Notes under the pieces: generated by a model
Seen by the model: the letters and a program-made list of their open reading frames with translations, nothing else
What the model was told of the DNA's origin: nothing
Database searches by the model: none
Translations under genes and position numbers: made by a program
Source: Bacteroidota bacterium
GTDB lineage: Bacteria > Bacteroidota > Bacteroidia > AKYH767-A > OLB10
Reading direction: 5' to 3'
NCBI GenBank assembly: GCA_019136655.1
Contig: JAGVTU010000018.1
Coordinates: forward strand, 1 to 64,000
Length of the DNA stretch: 64,000 nt
Shown: positions 35,906-43,327 of the stretch, in pieces
Layout of the letters: every line of letters starts with the position of its first letter
Position numbering within the stretch: position 1 is the stretch's first letter

Positions 35906-36435
35906 GGTTTGGTACTGTTGATTTTTAAAATGGTGGAATAACCAATGTGTTTAAGTTTCAGTTTTTGAAGCATGTCTATTTCCTGTTGATAATATTTCAC
36001 AATGCCATGCTCATGGTTGTAGGTAAGGTCATCAATTACAATGGTTTTTCCTTTTACATAGTAATTTTGAATAAGTGATATTTTCAGTTGAGGAGTTTTA
36101 ACAATAATAGTATTCAGCAAATTTGCAGGTAAGCCTTGTTTTTTAAGCCACTCCACAGTGGTGAAATATTGCTTATAGCTGCGCGCAGATATAAAAACGT
36201 ATTTCCTTTTTGCATTGAAAGAATTTTTTAAGATGCGAATCATATTGTTGTGCGGTGGCAGATTCAGAAGCCTTTCGCGCTCTGAAGGATGCTGTTTCAG
36301 CAGAGAAGGGTAGGTGTCTGCAAGGGTATTGTCAATGTCAATAAAATACAGATATCTTTTGCCCGTGAATGCAGTATTGATAAACATCAGCCATTTAAAC
36401 CATGCAGCAAGAATATTTTCAATGAATGTTTTCAA
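35902..36435 (-). CDS. HAD-superfamily phosphatase-like protein
   Basis: A 177-residue protein with all HAD motifs: DIDNT (Asp33 nucleophile, Asp35 acid), motif II Ser in YVFISARSYKQY, a Lys in IIVKTPQLK and the acidic pair in TIVIDDLTYNHEHG. A hydrophobic stretch of about 20 residues (AAWFKWLMFINTAF) precedes the fold and could be membrane-associated. The start is uncertain: TTG at 36435, 8 nt after the aminotransferase stop, or ATG at 36387. It overlaps the ATP-grasp gene by 4 nt. Substrate unknown; polynucleotide-kinase-type and small sugar-phosphate HADs look similar. Confidence 0.75.
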   Translation of the reverse strand: MKTFIENILAAWFKWLMFINTAFTGKRYLYFIDIDNTLADTYPSLLKQHPSERERLLNLPPHNNMIRILKNSFNAKRKYVFISARSYKQYFTTVEWLKKQGLPANLLNTIIVKTPQLKISLIQNYYVKGKTIVIDDLTYNHEHGIVKYYQQEIDMLQKLKLKHIGYSTILKINSTKP

Positions 36436-36443
36436 AAGGTGTT

Positions 36444-37625
36444 TTATGAATTAAAGAAATCATTCAACGACTTTATGATGTAAGCGTTCTCGTCCTTGGT
36501 TCGTGATGCCAGCCGCACATATTCGCCCACTAATCCTATTTTATCGCTGCATGTTCTTACATAAATTCCATATTTAATCAGCAGAGTAGTCACAAAATCA
36601 TCAGCAGTCATTCCGTTGTTTAACTCCAACAAAACAAAATTTGCCATTGACGGGTAAACTGTAATGCCTTTAATTTTGTGAAGCTCATTGATAAATTCAA
36701 TGGTTTCCTGAATATATCTGACTCTTACTTTATTATAGTCACAGGCAAAATCAGGTCGTGCATAAAGTCTGAAAAAGTATTCACTCAAACCATTGCTGTT
36801 CCATAAAAATCCGTTTTTCAGCAGTGATGTTATTTTTTCAGGCGACATGATGGCATAACCCGCTCTGATACCGGCAATACCAAAATCCTTAGACATACTT
36901 TTGATGATAATAAGATTCTGATATTGCTCCAGCAGGTCTGAAGTGTTTATCGGGTTAAACGAATTATCCTCGTAAGCAAAGTGAATGAAGCTTTCATCAA
37001 TAATGACATTTTCAACCTCTTTAACCTGATCGAGAATAACTTTTACTTCATGGTGTTCGATATAACCACCATCAGGATTATTGGGATTGATGATGACAAT
37101 TGTATCAGGTTTATGTTTCTTGATAAATTCAATATAGCGTTTGGTGTTTAACCTGTACTGCTCACTTTTTTCAAGTTTATTGTAAACGACTTCAACACCT
37201 TCCTGCGCAAATTCGTAGTAAGATGAAAAAGTAGGGATGTTAATGACAATTTTTTTCTTTACGAAATTGTGAATCACTGCCTGAATAATTTCAATTGCAC
37301 CGTTTCCAATAAAAACTGAAGCAGGGTTTATTTTCAGAAAGTTTGCAATAATTTCAGCGATAACCTGATTTTGTGAAGGATAAAATTCAAGCAATTCTCT
37401 GATACGTCCGGTGTTTATTATTTCTTTTGTAAAATAATTCAGAAATAAATCAGTGGCATACGGGTTGGATAAAAAACAGGCATCAATTTTAATGGGCAGT
37501 TCAGGTAATTTTTGTTTTAAAGTAAATATACTTGGCGAATGCGAACCTGCATCTGTTTTTAACCTGAGAAACTTTTGTATTAATATTTCTTCTTCTTCGG
37601 TGAAGACCTTTGTCTTTTCAATCAT
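36444..37625 (-). CDS. PLP-dependent class I/II aminotransferase (HisC/CobD-like)
   Basis: A 393-residue fold-type I PLP enzyme. It has the phosphate-cup region GNGAIEIIQAV, NPNNPDGGYI, Asp210 in NVIIDESFIHFA, the Schiff-base Lys246 in SMSKDFGIAGIRAGY and the carboxylate-binding Arg in YVRLASRTKD. An N-terminal extension of ~45 residues precedes the body. Histidinol-phosphate aminotransferase and threonine-phosphate decarboxylase (CobD) are the closest well-known groups, but no his or cob genes are nearby. It is the first gene of an operon with the HAD and ATP-grasp genes. A TAATTTTG box lies 19 nt upstream. Confidence 0.85.
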   Translation of the reverse strand: MIEKTKVFTEEEEILIQKFLRLKTDAGSHSPSIFTLKQKLPELPIKIDACFLSNPYATDLFLNYFTKEIINTGRIRELLEFYPSQNQVIAEIIANFLKINPASVFIGNGAIEIIQAVIHNFVKKKIVINIPTFSSYYEFAQEGVEVVYNKLEKSEQYRLNTKRYIEFIKKHKPDTIVIINPNNPDGGYIEHHEVKVILDQVKEVENVIIDESFIHFAYEDNSFNPINTSDLLEQYQNLIIIKSMSKDFGIAGIRAGYAIMSPEKITSLLKNGFLWNSNGLSEYFFRLYARPDFACDYNKVRVRYIQETIEFINELHKIKGITVYPSMANFVLLELNNGMTADDFVTTLLIKYGIYVRTCSDKIGLVGEYVRLASRTKDENAYIIKSLNDFFNS

Positions 37626-37644
37626 TTAATGTAACTTTACATGG

Positions 37645-37652
37645 CAAAATTA
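37645..37652 (-). promoter_or_regulatory. -7 promoter box TAATTTTG of the aminotransferase operon
   Basis: Exact TAnnTTTG match on the minus strand, 19 nt from the ATG at 37625; it lies within the 45-nt divergent region shared with the Kelch gene. Confidence 0.5.
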
Positions 37653-37670
37653 ACTTTTATAAAGGAAGTT

Positions 37671-38864
37671 ATGAAAATTAAATTTTTAGGTATTTTCTTG
37701 CTGTTTTCAACATCAGCTTTTGCTGAATATGTTTGGACACAAAAGGCTTCATTTCCGGGAGATGCACGCTTCGAAACAGCATCTTTTTCTATAGGAAATA
37801 ATGGCTATATCGCCTGTGGAATTGCTTATTCAAATATAGTATATAATGATTGCTGGCAATGGAATTCAACTTCCAATACATGGTCACAAAAAGCATCTTT
37901 ACCGTCAACAGCTCGTTATGGATGTAGTGGATTCTCCATAAATGGGAAAGGCTATGTGGTTTGTGGTTGGGTGAGTAATCAAAATCAGCTTAATCAACTT
38001 TGGGAGTATAATCCTGATAACAATAATTGGACACAGAAAGCATTTTTCCCTGGTTCAAGTCGCTATACAGCTACTGTTTTTACCATAGATAATTTGGCTT
38101 ATGTTGGGTTAGGGTATAGTCCATATAAATCGGACTTTTACAGGTATAATGGCGTTTCAAATACATGGTCGCAGATAGCAGATTTTCCCGGAATACCCAG
38201 ACAGAATGCAAGTGGATTAAGTTTAAACGGAAAAGGTTATGTCATTGGCGGACATGTGGACCCTGATACAGATTATAATGATTGCTATGAGTATGACCCT
38301 GTCACTGATACATGGACACAAAAAGCAGATTTTACAGCCCTTGCCAGATTTGGTGCTACAGAATTTGTATTCAACAATACAGCATTTTTTGGAATGGGAG
38401 GATCGTATCAGGCAAACTATAATGATTTTTACTCTTACAATCCGGTAAATGATACCTGGAAATCAGTCACACCATTGCCTTCAGCATCACGTAAAAGCGG
38501 TGGCAGTTTCAGTATTGGAAATGCAGGATATGTTTATGGAGGAAATTTAATGAACAACTTGCAGTCCAGCGAACTTTGGGAATTCTCTGAGAAAAATACA
38601 CCTACGGACACAACAAAATTATTTTCAATAAATCCCTATCCCAATCCCTGTATAACTGAGTTTAGCATCAACACCACAGGCATTTTCAAAAGCGGAGCGC
38701 AACTGCTTATTTATGCCAGTGATGGCAAACTGATTCAGAAAGCTGATTTAACAGATGGCGTTAATGTCATAAAACTCAAACATGGAATCAGCACCGGAGC
38801 CTACCACGCAAGATATATTCAGGACGACTATAAAGCCTCATTCAAATTTGTGGTGATGAGGTAA
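37671..38864 (+). CDS. Kelch-repeat beta-propeller protein with T9SS type A tail (copy 1)
   Basis: A 397-residue secreted protein. From ATG 37671, preceded by AAAGGAAG, it begins with a signal peptide (MKIKFLGIFLLFSTSAFA). Six Kelch blades follow, each with a WxQKAxFPGxAR turn, GYV(I)xGG-type double glycine and a YxPxTDTWT strand. The C-terminal ~80 residues are a T9SS type A tail (INPYPNPCITEFSIN ... YKASFKFVVMR). It closely resembles the product at 41736-42914, including the start EYVWTQKAS, so the two are paralogues about 3 kb apart. Kelch propellers bind proteins or glycans; the ligand is unknown. Confidence 0.86.
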   Translation: MKIKFLGIFLLFSTSAFAEYVWTQKASFPGDARFETASFSIGNNGYIACGIAYSNIVYNDCWQWNSTSNTWSQKASLPSTARYGCSGFSINGKGYVVCGWVSNQNQLNQLWEYNPDNNNWTQKAFFPGSSRYTATVFTIDNLAYVGLGYSPYKSDFYRYNGVSNTWSQIADFPGIPRQNASGLSLNGKGYVIGGHVDPDTDYNDCYEYDPVTDTWTQKADFTALARFGATEFVFNNTAFFGMGGSYQANYNDFYSYNPVNDTWKSVTPLPSASRKSGGSFSIGNAGYVYGGNLMNNLQSSELWEFSEKNTPTDTTKLFSINPYPNPCITEFSINTTGIFKSGAQLLIYASDGKLIQKADLTDGVNVIKLKHGISTGAYHARYIQDDYKASFKFVVMR

Positions 38865-38900
38865 AGGGGTTGAGAAGATTGAAACTAAATCTTAACAGCA

Positions 38901-38992
38901 TCACTTTCCTCCGCTCACCCGTAGCCCTAAAGGGCGCTGACGCTCTTAAATACGTTGTGCGTTGTCACCCCTTCAGGGGTCGGGGGTGAGCA
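38901..38992. repeat. Structured dispersed repeat, full copy A
   Basis: A roughly 90-nt unit that recurs at 39581-39674. It has two internal hairpins, GCCCT-AA-AGGGC (38924-38935) and ACCCCT-TC-AGGGGT (38967-38980), and outer arms GCTCACCC (38913-38920) and GGGTGAGC (38985-38992) that are perfect reverse complements, so the whole unit can fold. A 28-nt stretch (38916-38943) is identical in the other full copy. Confidence 0.8.
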
Positions 38993-39042
38993 CGAGCTAT
39001 GATTCGTATTGAATTTAAGAACAACTTGTCCTCACGAATGCT

Positions 39043-39050
39043 TATCTTTG
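39043..39050 (+). promoter_or_regulatory. -7 box TATCTTTG, 3 nt from the DUF559 start
   Basis: Exact TAnnTTTG match. Only three bases separate it from the ATG at 39054, implying a leaderless message or use of the next in-frame ATG at 39066. Confidence 0.5.
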
Positions 39051-39053
39051 AAT

Positions 39054-39437
39054 ATGGAACGTAAAATGTTTTATGGAGCTAAGCCAGATATATTCTTTAA
39101 AGCTAAATGGCTTCGAGAGAATATGACAGCAGCTGAAAAACTTTTATGGAAACAGTTAAATAAGAATAAGCTGGGATTTCGGTTTAAACCACAACATCCG
39201 ATAGACGTTTACATTGTAGATTTTTACTGTCATACATTAAATCTTGCAATAGAGTTGGATGGGGAATCTCATAAAAACAGTAAAGAATATGATCAAGACA
39301 GAACTTTTGAGCTTGAAAATTTTGGAATTAGGGTAATCAGATTCAACAACTCCGAAGTTTTTCAAAATATCAATAAAGTAATAGCTCAAATTAAATATGT
39401 CATCAACGAGTGTAGAGTAAATAAAGACACTACTTAA
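39054..39437 (+). CDS. DUF559 (Vsr-like) endonuclease-fold protein
   Basis: A 127-residue protein of the DUF559 family, related to very-short-patch repair endonucleases. It contains the family order LRENMTAAEKLLWKQLNKN, GFRFKPQHPIDVYIVDFYC, AIELDGESH and the end IRVIRFNNSEVFQNI. The Asp in IVDFYC, Glu in AIELDG and following His are the expected metal and catalytic residues and are intact. Function in the cell is not established; the family is frequent beside repeats and is sometimes attached to mobile elements. Here it sits between copies of a structured repeat. ATG 39054 is preferred to a TTG at 39009; 39066 is also possible. Confidence 0.88.
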   Translation: MERKMFYGAKPDIFFKAKWLRENMTAAEKLLWKQLNKNKLGFRFKPQHPIDVYIVDFYCHTLNLAIELDGESHKNSKEYDQDRTFELENFGIRVIRFNNSEVFQNINKVIAQIKYVINECRVNKDTT

Positions 39438-39493
39438 GTTTAAATATTGATATTGAAAAAACAAGAAACTCTATTGTTCTTATATTTCGTAGC

Positions 39494-39530
39494 GCGTTGT
39501 CACCCCTTCAGGGGTCAGGGGTGAGCGCAA
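39494..39530. repeat. Structured repeat, right-half copy C
   Basis: Matches the right half of copy A: GCGTTGTCACCCC, the ACCCCT-TC-AGGGGT hairpin and GGGGTGAGC. The left half is missing, so the DUF559 segment may have been joined to a broken copy. Confidence 0.7.
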
Positions 39531-39580
39531 GCGATTTGAATCATTCTCGAATAGGTTTACTGTTTAGTTTTTAAGTACAG

Positions 39581-39674
39581 TTACTTTCCACCGCGCACCC
39601 GTAGCCCTAAAGGGCGCTGACGCGCATCAAATACGTTGTGCGTTGTCACTCTTTCAAGGGTAGGACCGCGAGCA
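39581..39674. repeat. Structured dispersed repeat, full copy B
   Basis: Second full copy of the unit at 38901-38992, same orientation. The left half, including GCCCT-AA-AGGGC, is nearly identical; the right half has decayed (ACTCTTTCAAGGGT in place of the perfect hairpin), and the outer arms no longer pair well. Confidence 0.78.
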
Positions 39675-39709
39675 ACCCCTCTTCCGTTGGGCGTATGACC
39701 TTTTTAATT

Positions 39710-39717
39710 TACTTTCG
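39710..39717 (+). promoter_or_regulatory. -7 promoter box TACTTTCG
   Basis: TAnnTTYG match with a TTG 20 nt upstream (39687-39689). It ends 5 nt before the ATG of a 12-codon frame and 56 nt before the methyltransferase ATG. Confidence 0.45.
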
Positions 39718-39722
39718 CATCC

Positions 39723-39761
39723 ATGAATTTGAAGAGTGAATTGGATAATACAGTCATTTAA
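39723..39761 (+). CDS. Possible 12-codon leader peptide (uORF)
   Basis: ATG at 39723 opens a 12-residue frame (MNLKSELDNTVI) ending in TAA, 12 nt before the methyltransferase ATG and in the same frame. Its start lies 5 nt after a -7 box, like other start codons here. It may be chance; there is no repeat of one codon that would suggest attenuation. Confidence 0.25.
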   Translation: MNLKSELDNTVI

Positions 39762-39773
39762 AACAAAATTTCA

Positions 39774-40496
39774 ATGGAAAAAAGTTACAAAGATGTAGCA
39801 GAATATTACGATAAAACTTGGGCTAAGCTTAAGAAAAAAGAAGGTGCAGGAATCAATAGCCGTCATCGCTATATTTTATATAAACTGAAAAAAGCTGGGC
39901 TAAATTCAAGTTCTACACTTCTGGAAATTGGCTGTGGTATCGGAGTACTATCAAGTTTTTTGGCAAAAAATATGCGGTCGGGCAGAGTAGATGCTGTTGA
40001 TATTAGTCCTGCATCTGTTGAAACTGCTTCAAAGAGATATGCTGACATGAAAAACCTCCACTTTCATGTTTCAGATATGACTGATTTTAAAATAGACCGT
40101 AAGTTCGATATCATTTTATTTCCTGATGTTTTGGAGCATATTCCTGTTGAAGCTCACGACAATATATTTAAAACCATCAGTGGTTTGGTTCATCAAAATT
40201 CAATTGTAGCTATCAATTTGCCTGATCCACGTTCTTTAAGATGGTTGCATAAAAATAATCCTGAAGTATTGCAGATTATAGACCAGGATATTGAAGCAAA
40301 TACACTTATTGAAAAATTATACAATCACGGATTTTACCTGCATACCTTCGAAACTTATGCACTTTATAACTATGAGCCTGATTATGGTTGGTTTGTTTTT
40401 AAGACAAAACAGGAGCTCGAAAAACTAAATAAAAAACCGCAATCATCAGTTTTGCTGAATAACTTGCGAATACGATTGTTGAATTTGTTTTCATAA
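39774..40496 (+). CDS. Class I SAM-dependent methyltransferase
   Basis: A 240-residue UbiG/Methyltransf_23-like enzyme. SAM-binding motif I is LLEIGCGIGVLSSFL, motif II acidic VDAVDISPAS, then FHVSDMTDF and FDIILFPDVLEHIP, where the VLEHIP form is typical of small-molecule and glycan methyltransferases. The substrate is not evident. It precedes a glycosyltransferase by 92 nt on the same strand, so methylation of a surface glycan is plausible. A hairpin lies in that gap. Confidence 0.86.
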   Translation: MEKSYKDVAEYYDKTWAKLKKKEGAGINSRHRYILYKLKKAGLNSSSTLLEIGCGIGVLSSFLAKNMRSGRVDAVDISPASVETASKRYADMKNLHFHVSDMTDFKIDRKFDIILFPDVLEHIPVEAHDNIFKTISGLVHQNSIVAINLPDPRSLRWLHKNNPEVLQIIDQDIEANTLIEKLYNHGFYLHTFETYALYNYEPDYGWFVFKTKQELEKLNKKPQSSVLLNNLRIRLLNLFS

Positions 40497-40509
40497 ACAA
40501 TGTGCACTG

Positions 40510-40544
40510 TTTCTTTCATATACGTTTCGTATGACAGAAAGAAA
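40510..40544 (+). other. Stem-loop between methyltransferase and glycosyltransferase genes
   Basis: TTTCTTTC (40510-40517) pairs with GAAAGAAA (40537-40544), and ATACG pairs with CGTAT around a TTT loop, with a small internal bulge. No U tail follows, so it is not a standard terminator. Confidence 0.4.
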
Positions 40545-40588
40545 GTCAGATTTGAATTATTGAATCTTAAAAGTGGGTAAATTAAAAG

Positions 40589-41653
40589 ATGAAAAATCAT
40601 AAACTGCTTTTCATTTTCCCCAACCGTTCATCCTTTGTAGAGCGCGACATTGCACTGCTGCAATCCCGTTACCGTGTTATTCCATTTGAGTTCAACCCTT
40701 CTCGCAAAATCTTAATCCCATTCCGTTTCATTGCTCAGTTTGTTTTTCTGTGCCGGCATATTTTTTCAACTGAACTTTTAGTTTGTCAGCTGGCAGCATG
40801 GCATTCGGTGCTGCCTGTTATTTTTTCAAAGCTGTTTCGCAAGCCTTCCGTCATTTTTTTGGCAGGCACCGACTGTGCTTTTTTCCCTTCCTTCCGCTAT
40901 GGAAATTTTTGTAAACCTGCACTTGCCCGTGCCACTGCTTTCAGCGCACGCAATGCCACACATCTCGCACCCAAACATATTTCACTCATTCGCGCCCCAT
41001 ACACTTATCATCCTTCAGGATTTCCGGAGCAGGGCATTGCCTGTTTTGTTTCAAACTTCGCAACTCCCCACACCGTTATTCCCAATGGTTTTGATGCTTC
41101 TGAATATATTACTGCAAATGTGAAAAGGCAGCCACATTCATTCCTTACTGTTGCAGCAGGTATTGGCACTTCCAATATCAATCAGCTGAAAGGGATTGAT
41201 CTGATATTGCAGACAGCAGCACGTTTTCCGCAATGTACTTTTACTCTGGCAGGAGTGGCAGAAGGAGTTCATTTTGCTGAATTGCCCGGCAATGTTTTTT
41301 GTTTGCCTGCACAGTCGCAGCAACAACTGAAAACACTCTATGCATCACATCAGTATTACTTGCAGCTTTCGCTGAGCGAAGGTTTTCCAAATGCCGTTTG
41401 CGAAGCAATGCTCAGTGGCTGTGTACCTGTGGTGTCTGACGTAAATGCATTGCCTGATATTGCAGGCAGTAGTGGTTTTGTTCTCAGAAAATATGGTGCA
41501 GAAGAACTTGAAACTCTCATCAGACAGGCTTTGGCTGCTGATGTGGAAGCATTGTCTGCTCAGGCAATACTGCATATCAGCAAAAATTATTCTGCGAAGC
41601 AACGGCAAACCAAGTTGTTTGACCTGTTCGACAAACTGAAAGGTGTTCAGTAA
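40589..41653 (+). CDS. GT4-type glycosyltransferase
   Basis: A 354-residue GT-B glycosyltransferase. The N-terminal domain carries LLFIFPNRSSFVERDIALL and FLAGTDCAFF. The C-terminal nucleotide-sugar domain carries VIPNGFDASEY, AGIGTSNINQLKGIDLIL, and the GT4 signature LSLSEGFPNAVCEAMLSGCVPVVSD with the paired acidic residues. It transfers a sugar from an activated donor to a glycan or lipid; donor unknown. A near-match box CAGATTTG lies 34 nt upstream of the start. More G+C-rich than the methyltransferase before it. Confidence 0.9.
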   Translation: MKNHKLLFIFPNRSSFVERDIALLQSRYRVIPFEFNPSRKILIPFRFIAQFVFLCRHIFSTELLVCQLAAWHSVLPVIFSKLFRKPSVIFLAGTDCAFFPSFRYGNFCKPALARATAFSARNATHLAPKHISLIRAPYTYHPSGFPEQGIACFVSNFATPHTVIPNGFDASEYITANVKRQPHSFLTVAAGIGTSNINQLKGIDLILQTAARFPQCTFTLAGVAEGVHFAELPGNVFCLPAQSQQQLKTLYASHQYYLQLSLSEGFPNAVCEAMLSGCVPVVSDVNALPDIAGSSGFVLRKYGAEELETLIRQALAADVEALSAQAILHISKNYSAKQRQTKLFDLFDKLKGVQ

Positions 41654-41703
41654 ACCATTTAAAAAGAAAGGTTGCAGCTATTCTGTATTGACAAAGTATT
41701 TTA

Positions 41704-41711
41704 TACATTCG
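41704..41711 (+). promoter_or_regulatory. -7 promoter box TACATTCG
   Basis: TAnnTTYG match, 24 nt before the ATG at 41736. Confidence 0.45.
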
Positions 41712-41735
41712 CAATAAATTAACAAGCCATTTACA

Positions 41736-42914
41736 ATGATGAAAAAACTACTTTTCTTATTGTTTGCAACAACAATAGCCCATGCACAGCAATATGTGTG
41801 GACACAAAAAGCGAGTCTCCCAGGCAGTTCTCGTCATTCTTCAATTGGATTTTCTATAGGCCAATACGGTTACATTGGTACAGGATATAGCAATGGAGTT
41901 TGCTTAAACGATTTATGGCGTTATGACCCTGTAAGTAATTCATGGAGTCAGATGGCAACGTTGCCCGGTGTAGGCAGATATGGTGCGAGTAGTTTTGTGA
42001 TTAATAACCAAGGTTATGTTGGAGTTGGTCAAACAACTTCCAACGCACTTTCAGACTTTTATAAGTATGATCCTGTGACCAATCAATGGACATCCATAGC
42101 AAATTTTATAGGCCTGCCAATTTATACTGCTGTTTCGTTTGCTCTCAATGGACTTGGATATGTTGCAACAGGATATGCTCCGATTTCCAATTATGTTTAT
42201 CAGTATAATCCTGGAACCAATACATGGCAGCAAAGAGCGAATTTTTCAGGAATAGCACGACAAAGTGCCACATCATTTGTAGTGCATGATACAGCTTATG
42301 TTACAACAGGCTATGATGGTATGTCAGGGTTAAATGATTTTTGGCGGTTTAATCAGTTGTCTGACACCTGGACTCAGTTACAATCAATTCCCGGTAATCC
42401 GAGATATGGTGCAATTGGTTTAACAGTAAATAATAATGGAATTATTACCAATGGAGGTGATGTGGCAGGAAATTATTATACCGATTGCTATCAATATATG
42501 CCGGCCATAAATCAATGGCTTACCATTGCACAGTTTCCGGGAGTTGGAAGAAGACATTCAGCTTCGTTCAATATTGGACCTGATGGTTATATTTCATGCG
42601 GTGTAAGTGCTGCAGGGGTTCTTAACGATCTCTGGGAACTATCTCAGGTAACATCAGTAAACAATCCATTGCCCGAGTTGCAAATAACATCTCAGTATTT
42701 TTCTGCTTCCAAAACATTGTTGGTAAAAAATCAATCTGCAACAGCAGCAGAGGTTACACTCTACAGTTTGTCGGGTAGCAAGGTTGCTGCACATTCAATA
42801 CCAGCTGGTGAGGAGTATTTTTTTCAGATGAACGACATGGCAAAAGGAATTTATCTGTGCAGAGCTGCTGCAGATAATTCACAACCTTTCGTTACTAAAT
42901 TCTCTGTCAATTAG
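41736..42914 (+). CDS. Kelch-repeat beta-propeller protein with T9SS-like tail (copy 2)
   Basis: A 392-residue secreted paralogue of the protein at 37671-38864. Signal peptide MMKKLLFLLFATTIAHAQ, then QYVWTQKASLPGSSR and six Kelch blades (SFVINNQGYVGVG, NDFWRFNQLSDTWTQL and similar). The last ~75 residues form a beta-sandwich tail (LLVKNQSATAAEVTLYSLSG ... GIYLCRAAADNSQPFVTKFSVN) consistent with a T9SS type A signal. A DUF4907 lipoprotein follows 55 nt later; Kelch and DUF4907 genes are often neighbours in this phylum, which suggests they act together at the surface. Confidence 0.86.
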   Translation: MMKKLLFLLFATTIAHAQQYVWTQKASLPGSSRHSSIGFSIGQYGYIGTGYSNGVCLNDLWRYDPVSNSWSQMATLPGVGRYGASSFVINNQGYVGVGQTTSNALSDFYKYDPVTNQWTSIANFIGLPIYTAVSFALNGLGYVATGYAPISNYVYQYNPGTNTWQQRANFSGIARQSATSFVVHDTAYVTTGYDGMSGLNDFWRFNQLSDTWTQLQSIPGNPRYGAIGLTVNNNGIITNGGDVAGNYYTDCYQYMPAINQWLTIAQFPGVGRRHSASFNIGPDGYISCGVSAAGVLNDLWELSQVTSVNNPLPELQITSQYFSASKTLLVKNQSATAAEVTLYSLSGSKVAAHSIPAGEEYFFQMNDMAKGIYLCRAAADNSQPFVTKFSVN

Positions 42915-42969
42915 CCGTAAGCTTACCTTGAGTTTGGCAGCTAAAGCGTAGCTTTGGAGAAAAAACAAC

Positions 42970-43308
42970 ATGAACAGATTGCTGCTGGTGGCACTGCTGA
43001 GTGTGACTGCCTGTGCCGGTGATAAAAATAATCAGTCGCAGAAGGAAAACACTCCTCAGCCGCTCAACAACATTACGTATAAAACATTTGCAAACGATTC
43101 TGCACCCGGAGGATTTGGCTACGACATTTATGTAGATGGCAGAATGATGGTTCATCAGCCCAACATTCCTGCAGTGATGGGCAACCGCGGTTTCAGCACA
43201 GAGGAAGAAGCTGCAAAAACAGCAAACCTGGTAATGTTTAAACTGAAAAACAACATCATGCCTCCCTCTGTTTCCACCAGCGAACTCGACAGTATAGGAA
43301 TTAAATAA
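42970..43308 (+). CDS. DUF4907 domain lipoprotein
   Basis: A 112-residue lipoprotein: short signal ending in the lipobox VTAC with Cys at residue 15, a Gln/Asn-rich linker, then the DUF4907 domain with GGFGYDIYVDGRMMVHQPNI, PAVMGNRGFSTEEEA and the end MPPSVSTSELDSIGIK. The family is small, specific to Bacteroidota and of unknown function. It follows a Kelch gene and precedes an overlapped operon by 19 nt, so it may be read together with either. Confidence 0.9.
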   Translation: MNRLLLVALLSVTACAGDKNNQSQKENTPQPLNNITYKTFANDSAPGGFGYDIYVDGRMMVHQPNIPAVMGNRGFSTEEEAAKTANLVMFKLKNNIMPPSVSTSELDSIGIK

Positions 43309-43327
43309 TCAGCATAAAAAAATATTT

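Larger units (their letters stand above)
38901..39674. mobile_element. Possible DUF559-gene/repeat element
   Basis: A DUF559 endonuclease-like gene is bracketed by structured repeats: full copy A before it, then a half copy (39494-39530) and full copy B after it, all in the same orientation. The layout resembles a small non-autonomous or homing-type element, but terminal sequence duplications are not obvious, so its ends and mobility are inference. Confidence 0.35.
39438..39773. other. Repeat-rich gap between DUF559 and methyltransferase genes
   Basis: These 336 nt hold the half repeat (39494-39530), the full repeat B (39581-39674), a TACTTTCG -7 box (39710-39717) and a 12-codon open frame (39723-39761). 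Nothing else is recognised. Confidence 0.7.

Noticed and set aside
42917-42955. Palindrome GTAAGCTTAC and a small AAAGC/GCTTT hairpin between Kelch copy 2 and DUF4907
   Set aside because: Short and without a U tail; no clear regulatory family, so not listed as a feature.
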